A stretch of DNA of 64,000 bases from Molossus alvarezi (taxonomy: Eukaryota > Chordata > Mammalia > Chiroptera > Molossidae). Positions 11,701 to 24,635 of the stretch are shown one piece after another (position 1 is the stretch's first letter; every line of letters begins with the position of its first letter). The stretch is taken from assembly GCA_037176705.1 (NCBI GenBank), contig CM073889.1:51329596-51393595 (forward strand), read 5' to 3'. The notes under the pieces were generated by a model that saw only the letters and a list, made by a program, of their open reading frames with translations, had not been told where the DNA came from and searched no databases. The translations under genes and the position numbers were made by a program.

Positions 11701-12642
11701 ACTATGGACATTTTAATGATGTTAATTCTTTCAATCCATGAATAGGGCATGTGCTTCCACTTTTTTATATTTTTCTCTATTTCTTTTCTTTTTTTTGATA
11801 ACCTGTAGTTTTCTGCGAATAAGTCCTTTATTTGTTTGGTTAAGTTTATTCCTAGGTATCTTACTTTTTTTGCCGCAATGGTAAATGGGACTGTTTTCTT
11901 AGTTTCTCTTTCTGTGAGTTCATCATTGGTGTATATGAATGCCATTGATTTCTTGATGTTAATTTTGTATCCTGCTACTTTGCCAAATTTATTTATTAAG
12001 TCTAGTACATTATTGATGGAGTCCTTGGGGTTTTCTACATATAGTATCATGTCATCTGCAAATAATGACAGTTTCACGTCCTCCTTTCCAATTTGGACGC
12101 CTTTTATTTTTTCTTCCTGTCTGATGGCTTTGGCTAAGACTTCCAGTACTATGTTAAATAAAAGTGGCATGTCTTGTTCCTGTTCTTACGGAAAATAGTT
12201 TTAATTTTTGCCCATTGACTATGATGTTGGCTGTAGATCTTTGCTATATAGCCTTTATTATGTCAAGATATGATCCCTCTATTCCCACATTGCTGATAAT
12301 TTTTAGCAGAAATGGATGCTGAATTTTATTGAAGGCTTTTTGGCATCTATTGATATGATCATGTGGTTTTTATTCTTCATTTTATTTATGTGGTGTATCA
12401 CATTTATTGATTTGCGAATATTGTACCAGCCTTGCATCGCTGGGATGAATCCCACTTGGTCATAGTGAATAATTTTTTTGATGTATTCCTGGATTTGATT
12501 TGCTAGTATTTTGTTCAGGATTGGTGTCTATGTTCCTCAGGGATATTGGCCTGTAGTTTTCTTTCCTTATAATGTCTTTTTCTGGTTTTGGAATTAGAAT
12601 TATGCTGGCTTCATAAAACGAGTTTGGAAGTTGTTTTTCTTT

Positions 12643-13972
12643 TTGTGTGTGTGTGTAAAGAATTTTCCTTTTATTATTATTATTTTTTTATATCTAATAT
12701 TTTTTATTGATTAATTTTTGTTACAGATGTTTCTTCTTTTTCCCCCCACTGATTCCCCCCTCCCCCTTCCCTCCCTGCCCCTTCCCCAGATTGTTGTCCA
12801 TGTCCACTGTTCATGCATACATGCGTATAAGTTCTGTGGTTCATCCCTCCCCCACCTCCCCATTCCTTAGGGGATTGTCAGTCTGTACCCCGCTTCCGCG
12901 TCTCTGGGACTACCCCATTCCTCAAACTGTTATGTTCATTATATTCCACAAATCAGTGAGATCATATGAAATTTGTCTTTCTCTGTTTGGCTTGTTTCAC
13001 TTAGGATGATACTTTCAAGGTCCCTCCATGTAGTCTCAAAGGATAAGAGATCTTTCTTTCTTACCGCTGTGTAGTACTCCATTGTGTATATGTACCACAG
13101 CTTTTTGATCCATTCGTCTACTGATAGGCACTTGGGTTATTTCCTGACCTTAGCAATTGTAAATAGTGCTGCTACAAAGATGGGGTTACATGTATTCTTT
13201 CTGATTGGTGTTTTATGCTTCTTAGGGTATATTCCTAGAAGTGGGTTCACTGGGTCAAATGGAAGATCAATTTTTAATTTTTTGAGGTGACACCATATTG
13301 TTTTCCATAGTGGCTGCACCAGTCTGCATTCCCACCAGCAGTGCTCTAGAGTCCCCTTTTCTCCACACCCTCGCCAACACTTGTTGTTTGATGATTTGTT
13401 GATGGCGGCCATTCTGACAGGTGTGAGGTGATACCTCATTGTTGTTTTGATTTGCCTCTCTCTGATGATTAGTGATGTTGAGCATTTCTTCATATGTCTC
13501 TTAGACATTTGTATGTCCTGTTTGGAGAGGTGTCTATTTAGTTCCTCTGCCCATTTTTTAATTGGATTTTTTGTCTTCCTTTTTTGAGTTGTATGAGCAC
13601 TCTATATGTATTGGAAATTAACCCCTTATCTGATATATCATTGGCAATTATGCTCTCCCATACAGTGGGTAGCCTTTCCGTTTTGGTGATTGTATCTTTC
13701 GCTGTGCAGAAGCTTTTGAGTTTGATGTAGTCCCATGTGTTCATTTTCTCCTTTGCTTCTATTGCCTTAGGTGATGTGTCAGTAAAAATTCTGCTGGGTA
13801 TGATGTCTGAAATTTTGTTGCCCACAGTCTCCTCTAGGATTTTTATGGATTCATGAGTTACATTTAAGTCTTTTATCCATTTTGAGTTTATTCTCGTGTA
13901 GGGTGTAAGTTGATGGTCTAGTTTCATTTTTCTGCAAGTAGCTGTCCAATTTTCCCAGCACCATTTATTAAA
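12643..13972 (-). mobile_element. Nested 5'-truncated LINE-1
   Basis: A 1.33-kb insert in the host L1, flanked by exact 16-bp copies 'ggaagttgtttttctt' (12627-12642 and 13973-13988). It holds the 3' UTR and C-terminal ORF2 (minus-strand pieces 13137-13508 and 13538-13927, e.g. [16 protein letters not shown]). It stops on its 5' side at 'cagcaccatttattaaa'. Between its A-rich tail (12669-12700) and the duplication lie about 25 bases of non-L1 sequence, described in the findings. Confidence 0.92.
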
Positions 13973-16900
13973 GGAAGTTGTTTTTCTTCTTGAGTTTTTT
14001 GAAATAGTTTGAGGAGAATGGGTGTTAGTTCTTCTTTGAATGTTTGGTAAAACTTCCCCATGAAGCCATCCAGGCCTGGGCTTTTGTTTGCTGGGGGAGC
14101 CTTGATTACCTCTTCAATTTTCTTAGTTGTTATTGGTCTGATCAAGTTTTCTATCTTTTCATGGTCCAGTTTGGGGAGACTATGTTTCTAGAAATTTGTC
14201 CATTTTGCTTAGATAGTCGAATTTGTTGCCATATAACTGTTCATAGTAGTTGTTAATGATCTTCTCTATTTCTGTGGTGTCAGTTGTTACTTCTCCTCTG
14301 TCATTTCTGATTTTGTGTATTTGGGTTCTCTCTCTTTGTTTCTTGGTGAATCCAGCTAAGGGTCCATCAATCTTGTTTATCTTTTCGAAAAATCAGCTCT
14401 TTGTTTCATTGATCCTTTGAATTGTTTTTTTTTGGACTCTGTCATTTATTTCTCTTCTGACTTTTACTATTTCCTTCCTTCAACTTGCGCTGAGATTTTC
14501 TTTTTGTTTGCTCTCTAGTTCTTTAAGTTGTGAAGTTAGATAATTTATTAGAGATTTTTCTTGTTTTGTAGGTAGGCCTGTAGTGCTATGAACTTCCCTC
14601 TCAGAACTGCTTTTGCTACATTCTTTAGATTTTGTGTTGTTGTCTGTTCATTTTCATTCGTTTTTAGGAAATTTTTATTTTTTTCCTTGATCTCCTTGGT
14701 AACCCATTTGTTGTTTAATACCATGCTATTTAGCTTCCGTGTGTTCAAATGTCTTTGCATATTCTTGTTGCAATTGATTTATAATTTCATGCCATTGTGA
14801 TTTGAGAAGATGCTTGATATGATTTCAATCTTTTTAAACTTGTAGAGACTTAGTTTGTGTCCTGACCTGTGGTCTATCTTTGAGAATGTCCTATGTTCAC
14901 TTGAGAAGAATGTGAATTCTGTAGTTTTGGGGTGTAATTCTCTGTAGATATCTATTAAATCCATTTGGTCCAGTGCTTCATGTAGAGTCTTTGTTTCCTT
15001 GCTAATTTTTTGTCTACAGGATCTATCCAGTACTGTCAGCGGGGTGTTGAAGTCCCCTGCTATGATTGTATTGCTATCGATTTCTCCTTTGAAGTCCTGC
15101 AGAAGATTTTTAATATATTTTGGTGCTCCTATATTGGGTGCATATATGTTTTTCATAGTTATATCTTTCTTGTTGGACAGAGCCTTTCAATATTATGTAC
15201 TGGCCTTCTTTGTCTCTACTTATGGCCTTCATTTTGAAATCTATTTTATCAGATATGAATATTGTTATCCCATATTTTTTTTTCCTTTCTGTTTCCTTGA
15301 AAGATTTTTTTCCATCCCTACACTTTCAACCTATGTGACTCTTTTGTTGTGAGGTCGGTCTCTTGTAAACAACATATAGATGAGTCATGGTTTCTTATCT
15401 AATCAGCTACTCTGTGTCTTTTTATTGAGCATTCAGTCCATTTACATTTAAGGTGATTATTGATATGAATTTATTTATTGCCATTTTTGTTTAATGTGGT
15501 TATATTTTTTTTCCTATTTCTCCTGCTAATTACAGCAGTCCTTTTAATATTCTTGCGGTGCTGTTTTGGTGCTTATGTATTCCCTTAGCCTTTTTTTTGT
15601 CTGGGAAGGTTTTTTTTTTTTTGACCTTCTATTTTGAATGGCAGCCTTGCTGGGTAAAGTAATCTTGGATTCAGATCATTCTTTTTCATGACCTTGATTA
15701 CCTCATGCCATTCCCTTCTGGCCTGTAGTGTTTCTGTTGACAAGTAAGCTGAGAGCCTTATGGGGTTTCCTTTGTAGGTAAGTGGTTATTTATCTCTTGC
15801 TGCTTTTAGGATTCTCTCTTTGTCTTTAATTTTTGGCATTTTGATTACTATGTGTCTTGGTCTGGGCCTGTTTGTGTTCTTCTTACTTGGGGCTCTCTGT
15901 GCCTCTTGAACTTGAATGCCATCTTCCTTCACCAAATTAGCGAAGTTTTCTGTCACTATTTCTTCAAATATATTTTCTAACCCTTGCTCATTTTCTTCTT
16001 CTTTAAGGACTCCTATGATGCGCATGTTATTATGTTTCCAGTTGTCCCACAGTTCTCTTAAGCTGTCTTCCTGGTTTTTAATTGTTTTTTCCTTTGGGTT
16101 TTCTGATTGGGTGAATTTTTCTATCCTATCTTCTAATTCACTGATCCGGTCTTCAGCTTCCTCTACTCTGCTATTAGACTTTCCAATGTGTTTTTTATTT
16201 CTGATATGTCATTCTTCATTTCTTCTTGATGGTTTCTAATTTCCAACTGGTTGATTTTCAACCTTTCTATGTCTTTACTCATGGTGCTCATGTCCTTACA
16301 CATGCTGTTGAGCTTCCTCAAGATTATGGCTCTGAGTTCTAGTTCTGTTAACTTGCTTAACTGCACCTCATTTATCTCATCTTTCATTTGGCTTTTGTTT
16401 CTGTGTTTCACCATTTTGGCTATCACAGTGGGCTTTGGAGCCTGCCTAATGTTCCCTGTGGGTGTTGGTGTTCTGCTGTTTATGGCTTCCTCTTCTGGGT
16501 TTGGGTGAGTGAGGGAGGACCCATGTTAAACACCCCTGTCAAGTCTTACTTTCTTGGTTAGAGTTGCTAGCCCAGGGATGGTACAATTATCCTCTAGCTC
16601 TTTGGCTGAAGGCTACAGAAGCAGTTACCTGAGGAGCCTTGGCTTCTCAGTTGAATGAAAAACCCCCTCAGGTGCTCAGTGTAAGGGGATATCCTGAAGG
16701 TGGGGCAGATGCTGGTTGTTAATGGGCCTCAATTTGCATTTCAGTGGTCACTGGGTGGGGTTGAATCTCCAAGGGAGGGGCCACCACCTCTCCCCGGAGC
16801 TCTGGGAAGGAGTAAGATGACTATAGTCCTGCGTGGTAGCAACTCAGCAGAAGCTTTGTGCGCACTCCAAATCCCGAGTGCCCCCACACCATTTTAGTCC

Positions 16901-17000
16901 AGTCTGCCCTCCCTTTGCCGGAGCCCAACGTAAGTGGCTGTGGCTATGGCTATTTTAGCCTCTTTCTCGGCTCTGCACTGTGGAGCCACTTAGCAAGCTA

Positions 17001-17088
17001 ATTTTTAAGTAGTTAATTTTGCATGGCTTGTAAATTATATTATAAATATCCAAATGGCCCTTGGCAGAAAAAAGGCTTTCCAACCCTG
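17001..17088. mobile_element. hAT-like DNA transposon, right half
   Basis: Continuation of the element at 9569-9674 after the L1. It contains 'aaatggcccttggcagaaaaa' and ends 'ttccaaccctg', the usual shape of Charlie-type hAT ends. The pairing rests on position and text similarity only. Confidence 0.45.
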
Positions 17089-17433
17089 GGGATATATAAG
17101 ACAGCAGAGTAGGGAAATCCCTGGGATTAGATAAAAAGTAAAAGAAATAGGTACATACCTCTTTCGCATAGAAAGGTATAATATAGTTAACAGTTAACAA
17201 TTAACACAATAACAACAATATCCAGAGGCTCTGTGCTCTGCTCTGATGGGAGATTGTGCCCTGAGTGGTTTAAAAAAAGAAAACTACCCTGATATTCCAA
17301 AGGTATGTTATTGTAGATGCAACAAGACAATAGACAGGCCCAGTTAAGGTAACGACTGACCTTTGGCAGAAAAGATACTGGCCTAGGACATGACTACCAG
17401 CTATGGATTGCTTTTTAAAAAATATTTTTTCTT
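17089..17433. other. Short unique stretch between repeats
   Basis: About 345 bases, AT-rich, with a small 'gttaacagttaacaattaac' tandem near 17180. No gene or recognisable repeat otherwise. Confidence 0.5.
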
Positions 17434-19380
17434 GAGGATTTCAAAATGGTGACAGAGTGAAAAGAAGCTACACAGACAATCTTCCAGGACCAAACTGGAA
17501 TTATAACTAAAACAAAGTCAAATCATTGGCAAAAAGCAACAGAAAAGCAGCTTGAGAGAACCATATACCCAGAGACATTAAATCGAGCCTGGTAAATCTG
17601 CAGAGGTGCAAGAGGGGGCTGGGAGACTACATACAGCAGCAGTCTTATCTGTGAGCAGCACCCTGAGGTTAAAATCCCAAGCTGGCTCCACAGCCCAGAG
17701 GGCTGAGACAGAGCACTAAATTAGCTATAGGCACACACCCTGGGCTCCAGGAGAGGGAGGGTTGACTAGACTGGAACTGTGTGGAAACACTGAGGATTCA
17801 GAGGGTGCTCAGAGATTTGCTGAGTTGCAGCCACACATGGCGTTGGTCATTTTGCTCTTTCTTGGAACTCTTGGGAGAAGCAGCAGCCCCTCTCCCAGAG
17901 ATTCAATTTTACCCAGCTGGGCCAAAGAAATGCAAATTGAGGCTCAATAACAACCAGCATCTGCCACAGCCTTGGGAAATCCTCTTACACTGAACACCTA
18001 GGGAGTTTTTCAATCAAATGAGAACCCAAGGCTCTTCAAGTAACAGAGACTAATAGCCTCCAGGAAGAAAGATAGAGGATAACTGAACCTTTACTGGGCT
18101 TGCAGCAGTACCCAGGAAAGTAACATTTGACAGTGGTGTTTAACATGGGTCCTCCTATGCTCATTAAAAGCCAGTAGAAGGAGCACAAACAGCAGAACAC
18201 CAACACCCACAGGGAAAATTTGGCAGGCTCCAAAACCCACTGAGATAGCCAAAATGGTGAAACAAAGAAACAAATCCCAAAAGAATGAACAAGAGACCTC
18301 TACCAAAGATGAGATAAATGAAATGTAGTTAAGCAAGTTATCAGAGGTAGAGTTCAGAGTCATGATGTTAAGGAAGCTCAACAGCATGAGTAAAGACATT
18401 AACACCATGAGTAAAAATACAGACACATTGAAAATCAACCAATTAGAAATGAAAAACCAGCAAGAAAAAAATGAAGAATGACATATCAGAAATAAAGAAC
18501 ACATTGCAAGGACTATACAGCAGAGTAGAGAAAGCTGAGGAGCAGATCAGTGAATTAGAAGACAGGGTAGAAAAAAACCAACCAATCAGCAAACCAAAAG
18601 GTAAAAACAATTAAAAAACAGGACGATGGCTTAAAGAACAGTGGAACAACTGAAAACATAATAATATTTGCATCATAGGAGTCCCCAGAGAAGAAAATAA
18701 GCAAGGGTTAAAAAATATATTTGAAGAAATAGTAACATAAAATTTCCCTAATTTGGTGAAGGAAAAAGGCATTCAAGTTAAAAAAGCACAGAGAGCGCCA
18801 AGCAAAAAGAACCCAAAACGCCCATAACAAGACACATAGTAATTAAATGCCAAAAATTAAAAACAAAGAGAGAATTCTAAAGGAAGAAAGAAATAAGTAA
18901 CAGGTTACCTACAAAGAAACCCCCATGAGACTCTCAGCACACTTCTCAACAGACACACTACAGGCCAGAAGGGAATGGCATGAAGTAATCAAGGTCATGA
19001 AAAACAAGAATCTGAATCCAAGACTACTCTACCCAGCAAGGCTATGATTCAAAATAGAAGGTCAAATAAAGATCTTCACAGAGCAAAAAAAAAAAAAAAA
19101 AAAAGGCTAAAGGAATATATTAGCACCAAAAAAGTATTGCAAAAAATGTTAAAAGGACTGCTGTAGTTAGCAGAAGAAATAGAAAGAAAAATATGACCAC
19201 ATTAAGTGAAAATGGCAATAAGTATACATCAATAATCACCTTAAATGTAAATGGACTGAATGCTCTGATAAAAAGACAGACTACTGGATTATATAAGAAA
19301 GCATGACTCACATATATGTTGTTTACAAGAAACCCACCGCACAACAAAAGACTCATACAAGCTGAAAGTGAAAGAATGGA

Positions 19381-20962
19381 TTCAATGCAATCCCCATCAA
19401 AATACCAATGACATATTTCACAGAACTAGAACTAATATTTCAAAAGTTCATATGGAACCAAAAAGGACCTCGAATAGCCACAGCAATTTTGGAAAAGAAT
19501 GGCAAAGTAGGTGGGATCAAAATACCAGATATCAGGTTATACTGTAAAGCTGCTATAATCAAAACAGCCTGGTGCTGGCACAAGAACAGGCGTATAGACT
19601 GGTGGAACAGAACAGAGAACCGGAAACTGACCCAAGACATTATGGTCAATGAATATTTGACAAAGGTGGCAAGAGCATACAATGGAGTAAAGACAGCTTC
19701 TTTAATAAATGGTCTTGTAAAAATTGGACAGCTACATGCAAAAAAAAAAAAAAAAAATGAAACTAAACCATCACCTTATACCATACACAAGAATAAACTC
19801 AAAATAGATTAAGGCTTAAATTTGTCTTGTGAAGCCATAACAATCCTAGAAGAAAATTTAGGCAACAAAATTTCAGACATCACACACAGCAAAATTTTTC
19901 CTAATACATCACCTAAGGCAACAGAAACAAAGGAGAAAATGAACACATGGGACTACATCAAACTCAAAAGCTTCTGCACAGCAAAAGAAATAACCATTAA
20001 AATGGAAAGGGAACCCACTATATGGGAGAGCATAATAGCCAATGATACATTAGATAAGGGGTTAATTTCCAAAATATATAGAGTGCTCATACAGCTCAAC
20101 AAAAGTAAGACAAAGAACCCAATTAAACAATTGGCAGAGGAGCTAGACACCTTTCCAAACAGAATATACAAATGGCCAAGGGACATATGAAGAAATGCTC
20201 AACATCACTAATCATCAGAGAGATGCAAATTAAAACCACAATGAGGTATCACCTCATACCTGTCAGATGGCCACCATCAACAAATCACCACATAACAGGT
20301 TGGGCAAGGGTGTGGAGAAAAGAGGACTCTAGTACACTGCTGGTGGAAATGCAGACTGCTGTAGCCACTATGGAAAACAATATGGTGTTACCTCCAAAAA
20401 TTAAAAATTGAACTTACATTTGACCCAGTGATCCCACTTCTAGAAATATACCCTAAGAAGCCTGAAACACCAATCAGAAAGAATATATGTACCCCCATGT
20501 TTGTAGCAGCACTATTTACAATAGCTAAGATCTGGAAACAGCCCAAATGTCCATCAGTAGATGAATGGATAAAAAAGCTATGGTACATATACACAATAGA
20601 GTACTAAGCAGCTCTAAGAAAGAAAGATCTCTTATCCTTTGAGATGACATAGAGGGACCCGGAGAATATTATCATAAGAAAAACAAGCCAAAGAGAGAAG
20701 ACAAATATCACATTATCTCACACATTTGTGGAATATAATGAACATAACAGTCTGAGGAACAGGGTAGACCCAGGACCTGGAAGTAGGGTATAGAATGACA
20801 ACCCTGAGAAGAGTAGATAAACCACAGAACTTATATTCATGTACTCATAACCAATGGACATGGACAACAACGCTGGGGACAGGATGGGGGAATTGAGGAG
20901 GAGTGTGTCAAGGGGGAAAAAAAAGAAACATCTGTAAAAAAAATAAGTTGATAAAAAAAAAC
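19381..20962 (+). mobile_element. Nested 5'-truncated LINE-1
   Basis: It starts abruptly at 'ttcaatgcaatccccatc' in late ORF2 and runs through the C-terminal ORF2 and 3' UTR to an A-rich tail at 20935-20962. Flanks 'tgaaagtgaaagaa' (19363-19376) and 'tgaaagtgaaggga' (20967-20980) form a 14-bp duplication with two mismatches. Remaining open pieces: 19408-19812 and 19822-20190. Confidence 0.9.
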
Positions 20963-22825
20963 AGAATGAAAGTGAAGGGATAAAAACAAAAACTTCCAAG
21001 CAAATGGTAAAGAAAAAAACTGGGGTAGCAATACTCATATCTGATCAAATAGATTTCAAAATGAAGGCCATAACTAAAGACAAAGAAGGCCACTACATAA
21101 TATTGAAAGGATCTATCCAACAGGAAGATGTAAGGTGGGTCAACATATATGTACTCAATACAGGGGCATCAAAATATATTAAAACTTTTCTGGAGAATTT
21201 CAAAGGAGAAATCGACAGCAATACAATCATAACAGGGGATTTCAATGCCCTACTGACATCATTGGATAGATCCTTTAGACAATAAATTAACAACAAAACA
21301 GAGACTCTAAATTAAGCACTAGACCAAATGGATTTAATTAATATCTACAGAGAATTACACCACAAAACTGCAGAATTCACATTCTTCTCAAGTGCACATG
21401 GGACATTCTCAAAGATAGACAACATGTTAAGATACAAACTATGTCTCTACAAGTTAAAGAAGATTGAAATCATATCAGGTCACAACGGCATGAAAACAGG
21501 AAGCAATTGCAACAGGAACATGCAAAGACATTTGAACACATGGAGGCTAAATAGCATGTAATTAAACAACAAATGGGTTACCAAGGAGGTCAAGAGAGAT
21601 ATTAAAACCTTCCTGGAAACCAATGAAAATGAACACACAACAACACAAAACCTATGGGATGCAGCGAAAGCAGTTCTGACAGGGAAGTTCATAGCACTAC
21701 AAGCCTACCTCAAGAAACAAGAAAAATTTTTAATTGAGTGTCTAACCTCACAACTTAAAGAATTAGTAAGCAAACAAAATGAAAACCCCAGAGCAAGTAG
21801 AAGGAAGGAAATAGTAAAAATCAGAACAGAAATAAATGACATAGAGTTCAAAAAACAATTCAAAGGATCAATGAAACAAAGAGCTGGTTTTTCGAAAAGA
21901 TAAACAAGATTGATGGACCCTTAGCTGGAATCACCAAGAAACAAAGAGAGAGAACCTAAATACACAAAATCAAAAATGACAGAGAAGTAACAACGGACAC
22001 CAAAGAAATACATAAGAATGTTAACAACTACTATGAACAATTATATGGCAACAAATTCAACAATCTAAGGGAAATGGACAAATTTCTAGAAACACAGTCT
22101 CCCAAATCTGGACCGGAAAGAGATAGAAAACTTGAACAGACCAATAACTAAGTAAATTGAACATGTAATCAAGACTCTCCCAGCAAACAAAAGCCCAGGC
22201 CCGGATGGCTTCATGGGGGAGTTTTACTAAACATTCAAAAAAGAACTAACACTCATTCTCCTCAAACTATTTCAAAAACTTCAAGAAGAAGCAAGACTTC
22301 CAAACTTGTTTTATGAGGCTTGCATAATTCTAATTCCAAAACCAGAAAAAAGACACTACAAAGAAAAAAAAAACTACAGGCCAATATCCCTGATGAACAT
22401 AGATGCCAATCCTGAACAAAATACTAGCAAATCAGATCCAGCAATACATCAAAAAAAAATTATTCACCATGACCAAGTGGGATTCATCCCAGGGATGCAA
22501 GGCTGGTATAATATTCACAAATCAATAAATGTGATACACCACATAAATAAAATGAAGAATATAAACCACATGATCATATCAATAGATGCTGAAAAACCTT
22601 TGACAAAATCCAGCACCCATTTCTGATAAAAAAGCTCAGCAATGTGGGAATAGAGGGATCATATCTTGACATAATAAAGGCCATACATGAAAGACCTACA
22701 ACCAACATCATACTCAATGGGCAGAAACTAAAAGCATTTCCCTTAAGATCAGGAATAAGACAGGAAAGCCCACTTTTTCCACTGTTATTTCACATAGTAC
22801 TGGAAGTCTTAGCCACAGCAATCAG

Positions 22826-22827
<2 letters not shown>

Positions 22828-22862
<35 letters not shown>
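22828..22862. repeat. (TA)n microsatellite inside L1 ORF2
   Basis: About 17 TA units lie where the other L1 copies encode the lysine/glutamate-rich stretch just before the FADD box. It was probably expanded after insertion. Confidence 0.95.
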
Positions 22863-22864
<2 letters not shown>

Positions 22865-23936
22865 CAAATTGAAAAGGAGGAAGTGAAACTGTCATTATTC
22901 GCAGAGAAAATGATAGTAAATGTAGAAAACCCTAATGACTCCATCAAAAATCTACTAGACTTAATAAGTGAATTTGGCAAAGTAGCAGGATACAAAATTA
23001 ACGTCAAGAAATTGATGGCATTCTTATACACCAATGATGAACTCACAGAAAGAGAAACTAAAAAAGCAAGTACATTTAAAATCTTGGCAAATAAATTAAG
23101 ATACCCAGGAATAAACTTAACGAAAGAAGTAAAGGACCTATTTGCAGAAAACAACAGGATACTGAAATAAAAATAGAGGAAGATATAAAAAAGTAGAAGC
23201 ACATTCCTTGTTCATGGATTGGAAGAATTAACATCATTAAAATGTCCATACTACTCAAAGCAATCTATAAATTCAATGCAATCTCCATCAAAATACCAAT
23301 AACATATTTCACAGAACTAGAACAAATATTTCAAAAGTTCATATGAAACCTCAAAAAGTTAAAAATTGAATTGCTTTTGACCTAGTGATTCCACTTCTAG
23401 AAATATACCCTAAGAAGCCTGAAACACCAATCAGAAAGAATATATGTACCCCCATGTTCATAGCAGCAGTATTTACAATAGCTAAGATTTTGAAACAGCC
23501 CAAGTGTCCATCAGTAGACGAATGGATAAAAAAGCTGTGGCACATATGCACAATTGAGTACTATGCAGCTCTAAGAAAGATCTCTTATCCTTTGAGAAGA
23601 CATGAAGGGACCTAGAGAATATTATCCTAAGCAAAACAAGCCAAGCAGTGAAAAACAAATATCACATGATCTCACTTATTTGTGGATTATAATGAACATA
23701 ACAGTCTGAGGAACAGGGTAGACACAGATACGTGGAAGTAGGGTATAGACTAACAATCCTCAGAAGACTGGGTAGGGGAGGGAAGAGATAAACCATAGAA
23801 CTTATATGCATGTACGCATAACCGTTGGACATGGACAACAAAGCTGGGGATGGGGTGGGGGGTGGGGAGGAGGGTGTCAATGGGAAAAAAGTTGAAATAT
23901 CTGTAACAAAAATAAATTAACAACAAAAAAAATTAG

Positions 23937-24163
23937 GCCCTGGCCTGTTTGGCTCAGCTGTTAGAGCATCAGCCCGTGGACCAGAGAGTCCTGACTTCAG
24001 TTCCCGCTAAGGGCATGTATCTCGATTGCAGTTTATCCCTGACCCTGTTGGGGTCATGTGGGTGGCAACCACTCAATGCGTCTCTCTCACATCAATGTTT
24101 CTCTCTCTCGCTTCCTCCCTCTCTCCCTCCTGCTCTATCTGAAGATAAATGCCAAAGAAAAAG
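23937..24163 (+). mobile_element. Ves SINE
   Basis: Head 'ggccctggcctgtttggctcag', B-box-like 'cttcagttcccg', 'cacatcaatgtttctctctc', A-rich end. The duplication 'aaattag' (23930-23936 and 24164-24170) shows that it landed in the tail of the preceding L1. Confidence 0.92.
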
Positions 24164-24200
24164 AAATTAGTTCTCCAAAATAAAAAAATAAGTAAATAAA

Positions 24201-24390
24201 ATAATTTTTTATTGATTTTAGAGTGAGAGGGAGTGGGATAGAAACATTGATGAGAACAATTGGCTGCCTCCTGCATGTCCCCCACTGAGGATCAGGCCCA
24301 CAACCTGGGCATGTGCCCTGATCAGGAATCGCACCCGCGACCTATTGCTGCATGGGTTGATGCTCAACCACTGAGCCACACTGGTCGGGC
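24201..24390 (-). mobile_element. Older tRNA-derived bat SINE
   Basis: Reverse SINE: 'attgattttagagtgagagg', 'tgcatgtcccccactgagga', 'catgtgccctgatcagg', head 'ctgagccacactggtcgggc'. It directly abuts the next SINE. Confidence 0.88.
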
Positions 24391-24635
24391 TTTTTTTAAA
24401 TCTTCATCTGAGGATAGTTTTCCACTGATTTTTAAATACAGTAGAAGGGAGGGAGGAAGAGGGGGAGAGAAACATCAATGTGACAGAGACACACTGATTG
24501 GTTACCTCCTGTATGACCCCTACTGGGGCTGAGGTTCAAAACTGCAACCCAGTAACATACCCTTGACCAAGAATGGAACCCTGACTCTTCAGTCTCTGGG
24601 CTGATGTGCTACCTGCTGAGCCAAACTGGCTAGGG
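24391..24635 (-). mobile_element. Ves-like SINE
   Basis: Reverse SINE from a T-run through 'cttcatctgaggatag', a purine tract and 'gaaacatcaatgtgacagag', to the head 'gctgagccaaactggctagggc'. No clear target duplication was found. Confidence 0.85.

Larger units (their letters stand above)
9675..16990 (-). mobile_element. Near full-length LINE-1 hosting two nested insertions
   Basis: Element in three pieces: 9675-11290, 11715-12642 and 13989-16990, about 5.5 kb once inserts and duplicated sites are removed. The target duplication is 'tagcaagtta' (9665-9674) and 'tagcaagcta' (16991-17000). The tail is (TTTA/TTAA)n; the 5' end stops inside the 5' UTR near 16990. ORF1 remnant at about 15450-16426 (MVKHRNKSQMKDE, NIFEEIVTENFANL). 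ORF2 is broken; its reverse-transcriptase part lies at 11715-12640 ([15 protein letters not shown]) and continues across the nested L1 to about 14145 ([10 protein letters not shown]). The endonuclease part is at 14779-15156 (GDFNTPL). Confidence 0.92.
17434..23929 (+). mobile_element. LINE-1 (plus strand) with nested L1 and internal deletion
   Basis: It starts 'gaggatttcaaaatggtgacag', like the L1 at 52903. It has a 5' UTR to about 18250, a badly decayed ORF1 (about 18254-19080, A-run at 19086-19104) and the beginning of ORF2. It is interrupted at 19381-20962 by another L1 and resumes at 20981. Endonuclease text lies at 21060-21560 and reverse-transcriptase text at about 22180-23170 ([18 protein letters not shown]; the FADD box is lost). 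At about 23346 it jumps from 'ttcatatgaaacc' to 'tcaaaaagttaaaaattg', text that lies 0.95 kb apart in the nested copy. The 3' end is A-rich at 23905-23929. Confidence 0.9.
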
